64,000 bases of DNA from Paenibacillus sacheonensis. Lineage in GTDB: Bacteria; Bacillota; Bacilli; Paenibacillales; Paenibacillaceae. This document shows, piece after piece, positions 53,929 through 62,063 of this stretch. The DNA is taken from assembly GCF_009909195.1 (NCBI RefSeq), contig NZ_JAAAMU010000015.1, forward strand, positions 115,325 through 179,324, written 5' to 3'. A program made the position numbers and the translations under genes. The notes below the pieces were generated by a model that made no database searches, had not been told where the DNA came from, and worked only from the letters and a program-made list of their open reading frames with translations. The stretch's first letter is position 1. Every line of letters begins with the position of its first letter.

Positions 53929-53987
53929 TTGACTCACGGTTAAGAGTGTAGCTATAATTCAACTACACTTACCGGCCGGTTAGTAAG
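53929..53987 (+). promoter_or_regulatory. Sigma-A promoter with TetR-type operator
   Basis: TTGACT (53929-53934), an 18-base spacer and the consensus TATAAT (53953-53958) are followed at once by CTTACCGGCCGGTTAGTAAG (53968-53987). This is an imperfect palindrome centred on ACCGGCCGGT. The form TTAC(T)-ACCGGCCGGT-(T)AGTAA is the usual target of QacR/AcrR-like TetR repressors. The TetR gene at 54607 is the obvious candidate. Confidence 0.85.
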
Positions 53988-54028
53988 ATTTATACAACAT
54001 GATTTCACACCCAGAAGGAGCCGATAAG

Positions 54029-54517
54029 ATGAGTAATCCAAGGATTGCAGATGTGATGTACCGGAATATCAATAAAGAAAATACGTTCCTGTTTCTTAGC
54101 GACGTCAATTCCATATTGGTAAGCGGCGAAGATACGAACGGAGAGTTTTGCGTCGTGCATTGTTCCGTCAAGAAAGATGATGGACCTCCATTGCATTTGC
54201 ATGAGAAAGAAGATGAATCTTTTTACGTTCTGGATGGAGAAATCGAGATGACGCTCGGCAAGGAGACGATTTCGGTGAAAGCCGGCGAATACGTGTTCGC
54301 GCCTCGCGGCATTCCGCATACGTTCAAAGTGAAATCGAATACGGCTAAGTTTCTGGTTACCGCATACCCTGCGGGATTTGATTCTTTCGTGAAGGAACTT
54401 GGCGTTCCTTATGTCGAAGGAATGGAGAATCATGTAGAGCCGCCCACTCCCGAGGCCATGCAGCATCTACTATCCGTTTCGGGAAAATACCATATCACTT
54501 ATCCAGGTCTTGAATAA
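54029..54517 (+). CDS. Cupin-domain protein
   Basis: A 162-residue single-domain cupin. Metal ligands are visible in PPLHLHEKEDESFYVLDGEIE (His, His, Glu) and GIPHTFKV (His). The wording resembles quercetin 2,3-dioxygenase-like cupins. The ATG at 54029 follows AGAAGGAGCC. Its promoter carries the TetR operator. It may be a dioxygenase or a small-molecule sensor or scavenger; the substrate is unknown. Confidence 0.88.
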   Translation: MSNPRIADVMYRNINKENTFLFLSDVNSILVSGEDTNGEFCVVHCSVKKDDGPPLHLHEKEDESFYVLDGEIEMTLGKETISVKAGEYVFAPRGIPHTFKVKSNTAKFLVTAYPAGFDSFVKELGVPYVEGMENHVEPPTPEAMQHLLSVSGKYHITYPGLE

Positions 54518-54548
54518 TAGAGATTTGTCCCAAATAAAGGGTTAAAAC

Positions 54549-54571
54549 AAAAAAAGACTGCATCAGGCAGC
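54549..54571 (-). terminator. Weak terminator of the tetR gene
   Basis: On the minus strand CTGC-CTGAT-GCAG is followed by seven T's. Confidence 0.4.
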
Positions 54572-54606
54572 CCGTAAATATTAACTCGTATCATTGCGTT
54601 TGCCGG

Positions 54607-55173
54607 CTAGCTTTTCAATAGCCGATTAATTCCATACATGATATCCGGAATGAAATTGTGCTGCATGGCGCGATTGTATTGCAGGGCTCCCTTGATTGCG
54701 GACAAGATCGTGATCGCCATGGCGCGCGTATTCATCGCCGGGTCTACGATGCCTTCAGCAACGATCTCATCGATGATCGTAATTTCAAACTCGCCTATCT
54801 CTTGCAGCTTTCGTTTCATCGATTCCGGCAGCAGTTCATAATCCGTCTGCAAGGAAGAGGTCGGACATATGTCATACTCCGCGAACTGTATGGATTGGTT
54901 AATGCAATATTGCACGAGCTTCTCTTCCATCGATTGCGATGAAAGTTGAATGACGGACTTAAAGTCGACCAGCCTTCGATAAAGTTGATCCAATACGGCA
55001 AGGCCCAGATCTTCCTTTTTCTCGAAATGATAATGTATACTCGCTTTCGTAACGCCAAAATGTTTTGAAATCTCGTCAAACGTGAAGTTCGAATAGCTTT
55101 TTTTTCGAATAAGCGATGATGCCATAGTTATGATTTGCGTTTTTCGATTTTCCATGTAGCAATTATTGCGCAT
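54607..55173 (-). CDS. TetR-family transcriptional repressor
   Basis: 188 residues from the first ATG; a start at 55155 (MENRKTQIITM) is equally likely because no ribosome site favours either. The helix-turn-helix is FTFDEISKHFGVTKASIHYHFEKKEDL (about 29-55). The ligand domain is all-helical. It is convergent with the cupin gene and divergent from the hydrolase gene. The palindrome at 53968-53987 is its likely operator. Ligand unknown, probably a toxic or hydrophobic compound handled by the neighbours. Confidence 0.92.
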   Translation of the reverse strand: MRNNCYMENRKTQIITMASSLIRKKSYSNFTFDEISKHFGVTKASIHYHFEKKEDLGLAVLDQLYRRLVDFKSVIQLSSQSMEEKLVQYCINQSIQFAEYDICPTSSLQTDYELLPESMKRKLQEIGEFEITIIDEIVAEGIVDPAMNTRAMAITILSAIKGALQYNRAMQHNFIPDIMYGINRLLKS

Positions 55174-55251
55174 CGGTAATGCAGAGTCAAGCAGTTGCTG
55201 GGCGGTTGCTGGATTCAGGTAGTCAAAGATGAACCGAAAGAAGGAAGATAC

Positions 55252-56142
55252 ATGACTGCATCAAACGATAAAGCTTCGATTGGCGTGCCGGCAATGCACG
55301 AGATTGTCATTGACGGTGTCCGCCAAGTTTATCATATTGCGGGAGAAGGCCCGGTCTGTCTGGTCCATGCGGGAGGCCCAGGTTTTCAGTGGAGCTATAT
55401 GCGCATGCCGCTGCTGGAAAAATCCATGACCGTCGTCTATTTGGAGGCAGTAGGTACTGGAAATTCCGACAACCTTCCAGGCGGAGAGTACACGATGCCC
55501 AAATACGCCTACTTCGCCCATCAAGTAGCAGCTCATATCGGAGCGCATCGGCCATTGTTCCTAGGTCACTCGCACGGCGGGTTCGTTGGCTTGCAATATG
55601 CGCTTGATTATCCGAACGAGCTCGGCGGACTTATCCTCTACAGCTCGGCTCCGTGCATGAATCAAGAGCTAGGCATGGAGCAGGTTCAGCAACTCGAGAT
55701 TTTCGCCCAGCGTTGGGCGGACCGTCCGGAAGCGCAGGATGCGAAGCAGGCATGGATGGACATGATTACGGGAAAAGCGCGGGACAGAGAAGCCATCCTG
55801 AACGTGCTGGGCCGCTTGATGCCTGCGTTTTTCGGACATTTTTGGAGGCTGCCAGACGCATTCGGCGAGTGGCGGGCCGGATTGGATTTCTCCGTGGATC
55901 CGAATCGCAAGCCGCATACGTGGGACGTTCGCGATGATCTTGAAACGATTGAACTCCCCACCCTCATCCTCGCAGGCGAGTACGATTTTAACTGCGGACC
56001 GCGCTGGGCCAAGGAGATGGATGAGAAAATCCCAGGCTCGCAGCTCGTGATCTTCGAACAAGGCGGACATATGAATCACGTAGAGACGCCCCAAGCGTTT
56101 GCGGAAGCAGTGAATGATTTTGTCGCCCGTATCTCAAGATAA
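55252..56142 (+). CDS. Alpha/beta hydrolase, prolyl-aminopeptidase-like
   Basis: A 296-residue cytoplasmic hydrolase. The oxyanion motif HAGGPG resembles the HGGPG of proline iminopeptidases. The nucleophile elbow is GHSHGG (Ser107). The acid is in LAGEYDFNCG and the base in GGHMNHVE. The ATG at 55252 follows AAGGAAG. It is divergent from tetR, which may control it, although I see no copy of the palindrome in this gap. The substrate is undetermined. Confidence 0.9.
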   Translation: MTASNDKASIGVPAMHEIVIDGVRQVYHIAGEGPVCLVHAGGPGFQWSYMRMPLLEKSMTVVYLEAVGTGNSDNLPGGEYTMPKYAYFAHQVAAHIGAHRPLFLGHSHGGFVGLQYALDYPNELGGLILYSSAPCMNQELGMEQVQQLEIFAQRWADRPEAQDAKQAWMDMITGKARDREAILNVLGRLMPAFFGHFWRLPDAFGEWRAGLDFSVDPNRKPHTWDVRDDLETIELPTLILAGEYDFNCGPRWAKEMDEKIPGSQLVIFEQGGHMNHVETPQAFAEAVNDFVARISR

Positions 56143-56165
56143 CGGAATAACCGAAAACGTGAAAG

Positions 56166-56188
56166 GCCGCGGAAATCGCGGCTTTTTT
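56166..56188 (+). terminator. Terminator after the hydrolase gene
   Basis: GCCGCG / CGCGGC with loop GAAAT is followed by TTTTTT. Confidence 0.85.
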
Positions 56189-56316
56189 GCTTTATTCCGA
56201 AGATCGCTTCGCGTTTGCCTGCCCCTGTAGCGTTGGGATGCGAGTAAACCGCCGGGCACAAGGGAAAGTTAGCTAAGATCATCCAAACCCACCATCTCGA
56301 ACGCAGGAGGAATCTC

Positions 56317-56895
56317 ATGAAGAAACATGCTTCCAAGATCGTATTAGCCGTGTCTCTGTCCGGTCTATTCCTAGTATCCGGAATGCCCGCCCTTGCCGAT
56401 GCCGGGCAAGCGGCGAAACAGATGCGGACAGCAGGCAGCGAGGACGCCGCAATGGCGCTGAAGACGTTAAACAGCTTTTATAAGCCTGCCTTGGTCGGGC
56501 AATTCCCCGGCTCGGTGAAAGGACTGAAGGTCGGGACCAGCACCCGCAAGCAGGTCATTGGCAAAATCGGTCAGCCGGACAAGCCGAGATCGAGCGCGAA
56601 TGGCTATGATAGGTATCATGCGGAGATGGGCCGCCCTGGTTATGCCATCGCCTATAGGCTCAACAAGGTTCGGGAGATGCGCTACTTCGGGACCAACGTT
56701 GAACGCCAGACGAATATCGGCGGCATCACCAAGCGGATGCTCTTCGGACGCTGGGGAAAGCCTGCGTACTCGGTCACGATCCGGAACGGATCCTTGGTGC
56801 AGCAGAAGGTCGTCTATAAACGCGGCAAATACAATCTCGCTTTTATATTCGACTCCAGCACCGATCTCGATCATATCAACCTGCTTAAACGTTGA
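56317..56895 (+). CDS. Exported DUF4309 (YjgB-like) protein
   Basis: A 192-residue secreted protein. The signal peptide is about 1-26 (KIVLAVSLSGLFLVSGMPALA). The mature part has LKVGTSTRKQVIGKIGQPD and RRMLFGRWGKPAYSV-like repeats of a 'xGx-S...v...G.P' motif and ends in LAFIFDSSTDLDHINLLKR. This matches the DUF4309 domain of Bacillus YjgB, a protein of unknown function. The ATG follows AGGAGGAAT. It is convergent with the glycosyltransferase pair. Confidence 0.8.
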   Translation: MKKHASKIVLAVSLSGLFLVSGMPALADAGQAAKQMRTAGSEDAAMALKTLNSFYKPALVGQFPGSVKGLKVGTSTRKQVIGKIGQPDKPRSSANGYDRYHAEMGRPGYAIAYRLNKVREMRYFGTNVERQTNIGGITKRMLFGRWGKPAYSVTIRNGSLVQQKVVYKRGKYNLAFIFDSSTDLDHINLLKR

Positions 56896-56942
56896 TGCCC
56901 ATGCGCACGCCCGCGGCATAGGGACGGAGACGCACGCGCGTA

Positions 56943-56970
56943 AAGGTCAACCGGCCGGCCGGTTGACCTT
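56943..56970. terminator. 28-base perfect palindrome between convergent genes
   Basis: AAGGTCAACCGG-CCGG-CCGGTTGACCTT is symmetric over 28 bases and lies between the stops at 56895 and 56996. It has no long T-tract, so it would be a weak terminator on both strands. It contains the ACCGGCCGGY core also seen in the TetR operator. Confidence 0.6.
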
Positions 56971-56995
56971 GCGTTCGTTATCCGATTGCCGGGCA

Positions 56996-57685
56996 TCAAT
57001 TGACGTAACGGCTGAAATTGTTCGTGCGGCGTACGAGCCTGCAGTGCCGCATATACCGGCGCGTGCTTTTTTTCTGCGTATGGCTGTTCCAGTTTTGGCG
57101 GCGGATGCAGACGTAGTGCCGTTTGGAAACGGAATAGACGCGGAAGCCTCGCCGAATGCAGCGGGAGAGCCATCTGGCATCGGTGCCGGCTTTCCGGTTC
57201 GAAGGGAATTTGACGCGGCGCCATACCGATTTGCGAAATACGAGCGTGCCGCCTTTGACGTTGCGCTTGTATGTTTTCTCGCCGCCTCGCCGGAACACCA
57301 TCAAGGCCCGCTTTCCTTTGAAATAGAGGTAGGCGGTATGCTTGCCGACGATAGACGCTTTGCCGTGCTTGATCGCGCGGGCGGCCTCCCGAAGAAACTT
57401 AGGCCCGTAGTAATCGTCGTCGTCGAACTTGGCGATGAGTCCGTTGTCCGCGTATTTGATGGCGTAATTCAGGCATTTGCCGAGCCGGTATTTCTGGGGC
57501 AGCTGGTAGACGGTCACTTCGCCTTCAGGGTACTGGCCGGCCCGCTCTTTGTAAACCTCGATGTCCATGCCGTCATTGTTCAGGATAATGATCATTTTCT
57601 TGTTCTTCCAGAGCTGGCGGTCGTAATTCTCGAACACGTTGTCGATGAAGGCGGGTCTCATCGTGCATGCGATCACGGTAATCAT
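56996..57685 (-). CDS. GT2-like glycosyltransferase
   Basis: A 229-residue protein with a GT-A fold start (MITVIACTMRPAFIDNVFENY), the metal motif FDDDDYYGPKFLREA (Asp cluster about 97-100) and an acceptor part ending in a very basic tail. There is no membrane helix, so it is probably soluble or peripherally bound. It starts on the base after the stop of the GT4 gene. Both likely decorate the same glycan, perhaps a spore-surface or wall glycan. Confidence 0.85.
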   Translation of the reverse strand: MITVIACTMRPAFIDNVFENYDRQLWKNKKMIIILNNDGMDIEVYKERAGQYPEGEVTVYQLPQKYRLGKCLNYAIKYADNGLIAKFDDDDYYGPKFLREAARAIKHGKASIVGKHTAYLYFKGKRALMVFRRGGEKTYKRNVKGGTLVFRKSVWRRVKFPSNRKAGTDARWLSRCIRRGFRVYSVSKRHYVCIRRQNWNSHTQKKSTRRYMRHCRLVRRTNNFSRYVN

Positions 57686-58714
57686 TTATTCCTCATCCCC
57701 GTTCGACGTCGGTTGAAGTACGGCTAAGCGCTGATTCCATAACGTGTCTGCCTTGATTTTATACAGCTTCTTCTTGATGACTCTCCGATACAGCCGCAGG
57801 AACGCATCCGCCAGGGTCCGCTCGGAGTAGCGAGTCCGGGCGTACCGCCTTAAGACGCGGGCGTTCGGCAGCCCCTCGCGGTTGTTCACCTTCGCCGCCA
57901 TGCAGGTCGTGGTGTCGCACAGGAGCTTAGGCATGCCGCCAAGCACTTCGGGAACGGCGCCGCCGCGGCGGAAGCCCAGTACCGGCGTGCCGCTCGCCAT
58001 CGCTTCGACGAGGACAAGCCCGAACGGTTCATCCCAGGTCGACGTAAAGAGGACGCAGTGCGCGTCGGCCAGCAGCCTGCGCTTTCGTCCGCCGCCGACG
58101 GGCCCGATGTAACGGATCTTGTTGCCCAGATGCGGCTTGATTTTAGCTTTGAAATAGTTCTTATCGTTCAGCGTGCCGGCGATGATCAGCTTGCGGCCCG
58201 TTTTCTTGGCCACCTTGATGGCCAGATGAACGCCTTTTTCTTTGATGAGCCTGCCGATGAAAAGCAGATAGTTTTGTTTCTTTTTCCGGAAGTCGTAGTC
58301 GTCCATGCGCAGGCCGTTGTGAACCGCGTAGCCTTTCCCTTTGCCGTACTTCCGCAAAATGAATTTGCTGACGTAGACCCGTATCTGCACGTTCGATCGG
58401 AACGTGTTCGAATGGGACTGTCCGATGGTCGGAATCGGAGGGTTGGCTCTCGCGACGATGCCGTAGTGGTCATGGATGATGTCGATGTCCGGCGGCATGT
58501 TCTTGATGATGAAATCCAACTGCTCGGTTCGGTCGTCCGAATCGTATTCGAACGTTCGGGTCGCGTTCGACTTCGAGCCCTTCTTGGCGAACAGAAACAC
58601 CTCATGCCCGCGTTTGACCAGCTCTTCCGTCAAGTAGTGCACCTCGCGCTGCGTACCCCCGTATCTCTTCGGCGGGACGGGAATCGTATTCGTCGAGATT
58701 TGCGCTATTCTCAA
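57686..58714 (-). CDS. GT4-family glycosyltransferase
   Basis: About 342 residues from a TTG at 58714, chosen because AGGAGCTGAGGG precedes it and the product then begins (L/M)RIAQISTNTIPVPP, as GT4 enzymes do. ATGs at 58753 and 58747 give an unusual acidic N-terminal extension with no ribosome site. Motifs are PKRYGGTQREVHYLTEEL, LFIGRLIKEKGVHLAIKVAK and the E-x7-E type block TWDEPFGLVLVEAMASGTPVL. It is soluble and lies directly upstream of the GT2 gene in one operon. Confidence 0.9.
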   Translation of the reverse strand: MRIAQISTNTIPVPPKRYGGTQREVHYLTEELVKRGHEVFLFAKKGSKSNATRTFEYDSDDRTEQLDFIIKNMPPDIDIIHDHYGIVARANPPIPTIGQSHSNTFRSNVQIRVYVSKFILRKYGKGKGYAVHNGLRMDDYDFRKKKQNYLLFIGRLIKEKGVHLAIKVAKKTGRKLIIAGTLNDKNYFKAKIKPHLGNKIRYIGPVGGGRKRRLLADAHCVLFTSTWDEPFGLVLVEAMASGTPVLGFRRGGAVPEVLGGMPKLLCDTTTCMAAKVNNREGLPNARVLRRYARTRYSERTLADAFLRLYRRVIKKKLYKIKADTLWNQRLAVLQPTSNGDEE

Positions 58715-58934
58715 GTGTCCCTCAGCTCCTGAGTCAATGTCTGTCATAGGCATTTCATTGTAGGATATGAGCGGACTTCCCCGGGGGGCACGGCTCTGGC
58801 GGCCATTGCCGCATAAAATAGCAGGCGACAGTCGGTTGTTGATATTTTATCTTTACTACTATAATCACCTTGCCGGAGGTGCGGTTCGCTGATTTTATAA
58901 TGGACAATCGTTCAAGCTCACGGTTAAAACAAAA

Positions 58935-58971
58935 GCCGGCCCTCCCGTTCGCTGTCAGCGGGAGAGCCGGC
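58935..58971. terminator. Long hairpin, probable bidirectional terminator or insulator
   Basis: GCCGGC-C-CTCCCG pairs with CGGGAG-A-GCCGGC around an 11-base loop, with A's to the left and a T-rich stretch to the right. It lies between divergent genes. The rest of 58754-59077 shows no gene. A TTGTAT-16-CATAAT pair at 58976-59003 may start the GNAT transcript. Confidence 0.6.
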
Positions 58972-59077
58972 GTATTTGTATTCTTGGCGCGATATGCCAT
59001 AATGAGGCGGCGGCCGTTCTTCCCGATTCGGAGAGAACGGGTGCTGCCGATTGGCTAAAAGAAGGAGACGATCTGCT

Positions 59078-59650
59078 ATGAACATGCGGGATATGGATCT
59101 ATTCAGCGGCGAATGGCTGCGGTTCGCGGCCGTGCGGCCGGACGATGCCGCGCAGCTGTCGGTTTTTACCGAGAGCTACGACTACATGCGCAATGTGGAT
59201 ACCGAATACGCGGTGCCGCAAACGGCGGAGTTTTTCGAGCAGGCCGAGAACGGCAAAAACACGATCGAGTTCATGCTCCGGACGATCGAGGACGACCGGT
59301 TGGTCGGCTTCGCCGCGCTCCACGGCATCGAGTGGAACAATCGCTCTTCGCGGATGGCGGTCGGCATCGGACATCCAAGCGACCGTGGCCAAGGCTACGG
59401 CCGGGATGCCGTCGCCATGCTGCTGCGCTACGCGTTCCTCGAGCTGAACCTGGAACGGATCAGCCTGGAAGTGATCGCTTACAATGAAGCCGCGATCCGG
59501 ACGTATCTCGGAGCCGGATTCGTCGAAGAAGGCAGGCTTCGCGAAGCGGTTCTGCGCGGGAGGAAACGCTACGACCTGATCGCGATGGGCCTGCTGTCGC
59601 GCGAATGGGCGGCACGTCCGGAGAACGCCGGCGAAGAGGGTGTTTCCTAA
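59078..59650 (+). CDS. GNAT-family N-acetyltransferase
   Basis: A 190-residue acetyltransferase of the RimJ/RimL-like type. Acetyl-CoA binding is at VGIGHPSDRGQGYGRDAVAMLL (R/Q-x-x-G-x-G/A form). The C-terminal part LNLERISLEVIAYNEAAIRTYLGAGF is typical of the family. The ATG at 59078 follows AGAAGGAGACG; a longer open frame upstream lacks a ribosome site. The acceptor (protein N-terminus, amine or antibiotic) cannot be told. Confidence 0.92.
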   Translation: MNMRDMDLFSGEWLRFAAVRPDDAAQLSVFTESYDYMRNVDTEYAVPQTAEFFEQAENGKNTIEFMLRTIEDDRLVGFAALHGIEWNNRSSRMAVGIGHPSDRGQGYGRDAVAMLLRYAFLELNLERISLEVIAYNEAAIRTYLGAGFVEEGRLREAVLRGRKRYDLIAMGLLSREWAARPENAGEEGVS

Positions 59651-59688
59651 GCCTAAGCTTGCGCCTGGATCTATGCCTGAATCTAAGT

Positions 59689-60006
59689 TTAAGCCCAATC
59701 GCGGGCCCATTTTTTCATTTCCAGCAAGATGCCGCTGAACGCCTTCCCCTTGTCCGTGAGCTGATACTCGACGGTCGGAGGAATGGTGGCATGGCTTTCT
59801 CGGGTGACGACTTGATTCTCTTCCAGATGACGGAGCGTTTCGGTCAACGATTTGGAGCTGATGCCGGCAATGGCGCTCTTAAGCTCGCCGAACCTCTTCA
59901 CCTCGTGAAAAAACAGCTCGCGAATGACGAGGAACGACCATTTTCCGCCGATGATTCGTAATGATTTCTCGATTTCGCATGCATATGATTCAGGATTTCC
60001 CACCAC
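59689..60006 (-). CDS. HxlR-family transcriptional regulator
   Basis: A 105-residue winged-helix regulator. The domain has ACEIEKSLRIIGGKWSFLVI, RFGELKSAIAGISSKSLTETL and VEYQLTDKGKAF. Cys10 lies where redox-sensing HxlR proteins (YodB/HypR) have their sensor cysteine, so thiol or quinone stress sensing is possible. The GTG start follows AGGAGG. It is divergent from the AKR gene at 60176 and probably controls it. Confidence 0.93.
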   Translation of the reverse strand: MVGNPESYACEIEKSLRIIGGKWSFLVIRELFFHEVKRFGELKSAIAGISSKSLTETLRHLEENQVVTRESHATIPPTVEYQLTDKGKAFSGILLEMKKWARDWA

Positions 60007-60093
60007 TGTATGCCTCCTCTGCGTTGTTGTTTTCCCCTACTAGATTTCAATGGGCGCTGCCCGTTCTCCTGCCATTAGTCACCGCAAGGTAAC

Positions 60094-60118
60094 AAAGTAT
60101 GGTAAAAGTGCGTACTTT
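60094..60118. promoter_or_regulatory. Candidate HxlR operator in the divergent promoter
   Basis: AAAGTA (60094-60099) and TACTTT (60113-60118) form an inverted repeat in the gap between the HxlR gene and the oxidoreductase operon. A GGTAA-type direct repeat overlaps it. HxlR-family regulators of Bacillus bind TACT/AGTA-type sites, so this fits, but it is an inference. Confidence 0.45.
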
Positions 60119-60175
60119 CGGCATCGGGCAAGATCGATTAAGATAGAGCTGACCGATACGACGAGGAGGTTCGCT

Positions 60176-61105
60176 ATGTTTACTAGGAAACTGGGGAAGA
60201 CGAAAATCGAAGTGTCCGAGATCGGATTCGGCGCTTGGGCAATCGGAGGCGATGCCTGGGGGCCGGTCGATGACGGGCAGTCCTTGCGGGCGATGGAAGC
60301 CGCGGTCGAACTCGGCGTTAACTTTATCGATACGGCGGACGTATACGGAGACGGCCGGAGCGAACAGCTGGTGGCGAAGCTGATCGAAGGCCGGAGGAAC
60401 GAGCTGGTCGTCTCGACCAAGGGAGGGCTGATGGGCCATCACCGCGACCCGAACGGGGAGCCGGTCTACGGTCGGCCTGCCAAAGTGATCGAGGCGTTCG
60501 AGAACAGCCTGAAGCGGCTGGGTACCGATTATATCGACGTTTATTTCTGCCACCTATGGTGGGACAAGCAGGAGGAGACGGAAGCGTTCATAGAAGCGTT
60601 CAAGCAGTTGAAGCGGGATGGCAAAGTGAGAGCGGTCGGCGTCTCTACCGAAAACTTCGACTATATCAAACATTTCAACCGCGAGGGCGGATTGGACGCC
60701 GTTCAGCTCGACTACAGCGTCCTGAACCGTTCCGTGGAGAGCGAAGTGCTGCCTTATCTGGAGCAGCACGGCATCGGCGCCGTTGTCCGCGGACCGCTGC
60801 GGATGGGGATTCTGACAGGGAAATTCCATGAGGGAACGACCTTCGGGGAAGGCGACATCCGGAGGAACTGGCCCAAGGAAACCTGGTTCGCCGATAGCCT
60901 TGCCAAGGTAGAAACATTGAAGGGGCTTGTCAACGAGGAGCGTACGCTGTCGCAGGCCGCGCTTCGCTTCGTGCTTAACCATCCGGCGATTTCGGTCGCG
61001 ATCCCCGGAGCGAAGACAGCCGAGCAGGCGGCTCAAAATGTAAGCGCATCAGCGAGGCCGCTGCTTTCGGACGAAGATTTGAGCATCATTGCCCGCGTAA
61101 AATAA
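60176..61105 (+). CDS. Aldo/keto reductase (first of two)
   Basis: A 309-residue NADP-type AKR. The tetrad is visible in NFIDTADVYGDGRSE (Asp, Tyr), VVSTKGG (Lys) and VYFCHLWWD (His); the cofactor end is SVAIPGAKTAEQAAQN. The ATG at 60176 follows ACGAGGAGG. It opens a unit of four oxidoreductase genes in the same direction and faces the HxlR regulator. It may detoxify carbonyls or act on a sugar. Confidence 0.93.
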   Translation: MFTRKLGKTKIEVSEIGFGAWAIGGDAWGPVDDGQSLRAMEAAVELGVNFIDTADVYGDGRSEQLVAKLIEGRRNELVVSTKGGLMGHHRDPNGEPVYGRPAKVIEAFENSLKRLGTDYIDVYFCHLWWDKQEETEAFIEAFKQLKRDGKVRAVGVSTENFDYIKHFNREGGLDAVQLDYSVLNRSVESEVLPYLEQHGIGAVVRGPLRMGILTGKFHEGTTFGEGDIRRNWPKETWFADSLAKVETLKGLVNEERTLSQAALRFVLNHPAISVAIPGAKTAEQAAQNVSASARPLLSDEDLSIIARVK

Positions 61106-61134
61106 ATCGGGTTCTAGTTAAGGAGCGGTAAACC

Positions 61135-62019
61135 ATGAAAGTACTTGTAACCGGGGCTTCGGGCAACGGCGGACAGGCCGTATGCCGGGAATTGCTGCGA
61201 GCGGGCCATCAGGTGAGAATGGCGGACGTCATGCCTTCGCATGCGGCGGATCTGGCCGAAGCCGAGTTTGTCCGGTGCGATACGCGGACCGTCACGGACG
61301 TCCGGCAGGCCGTCCAAGGCATGGACGGCGTCATTCATTTGGCGGCCTGGCATTGCGCCCATCAACCGCCGGTCAGCGACGATACCATCTTCGCCGTCAA
61401 CGTGGACGGCACTTATAACGTGCTGGAGGCATGCAGACAGGAAGGCATCCGTTCGATCGTGTACGCTTCGTCGATGGCCTACGGCTGGTGGTCTGTCTAT
61501 GGCGTCAGCAAAGTAATCGGCGAAGATCTTTGCCGGACGTACCATGAGATGACGGGGGCTTCGATCGCGATGCTGCGTTATCACGAGTTTATCCCGAGAC
61601 CGTACCTGGAATTCGGCGAACGGCTGCTGCGCAACGGAGTGGACCGCAGAGACGTCGCCACGGCTACCGTTCAGGCGCTGGAAGCCGCCGGAAAACAATC
61701 CTTCGGCTTGTTTCGAACGATCGTTCATACCGATCATGGCATGCCGGAGCATGTTCGCGCGGATTTCGCCGGCCTAGGGCTTGGATGGTGCGAAGAGCAG
61801 GTACCGGGAAGCGCCGCGCTGCTGGCGAAATACGGAATCGAGCTGCCGAAGGAAGTCGAGCAGCATGATTTGTCCGAAGCGAAGCGCGTATTGGGCTGGG
61901 AGCCTCGGACCGGGTTCGTCGATTTTCTGCGGGATTTGAAGCGGCGTGACGAGGAAGGGCTGGACATCCATGCGCTTATCGTGCCTTCCGAGCTTCCGCG
62001 GACGCAGCTTCTGCTATAA
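61135..62019 (+). CDS. NAD-dependent epimerase/dehydratase
   Basis: A 294-residue extended SDR. The cofactor loop is VTGASGNGGQAV, the Ser/Tyr/Lys set is SSMAYG and VYGVSKVIGE, and HLAAWHCAHQP precedes it. It is clearly related to the next gene: both have an 'AWHxxH' segment and 'RHxEFxPx-Y..xGERLLxxGVDRRDV'. It probably acts on a sugar acid or nucleotide sugar; uronate dehydrogenases have this look, but I cannot assign one. Confidence 0.9.
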   Translation: MKVLVTGASGNGGQAVCRELLRAGHQVRMADVMPSHAADLAEAEFVRCDTRTVTDVRQAVQGMDGVIHLAAWHCAHQPPVSDDTIFAVNVDGTYNVLEACRQEGIRSIVYASSMAYGWWSVYGVSKVIGEDLCRTYHEMTGASIAMLRYHEFIPRPYLEFGERLLRNGVDRRDVATATVQALEAAGKQSFGLFRTIVHTDHGMPEHVRADFAGLGLGWCEEQVPGSAALLAKYGIELPKEVEQHDLSEAKRVLGWEPRTGFVDFLRDLKRRDEEGLDIHALIVPSELPRTQLLL

Positions 62020-62063
62020 TAGAACCTGTCTGAAGTACCTACGAGAGGAGTGAGTGGAGAGCC

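Noticed and set aside
56558..57727. 389-residue plus-strand frame across two convergent genes
   Set aside because: It spans the DUF4309 gene and is antisense to the GT2 gene, including the 28-bp palindrome; not a gene.
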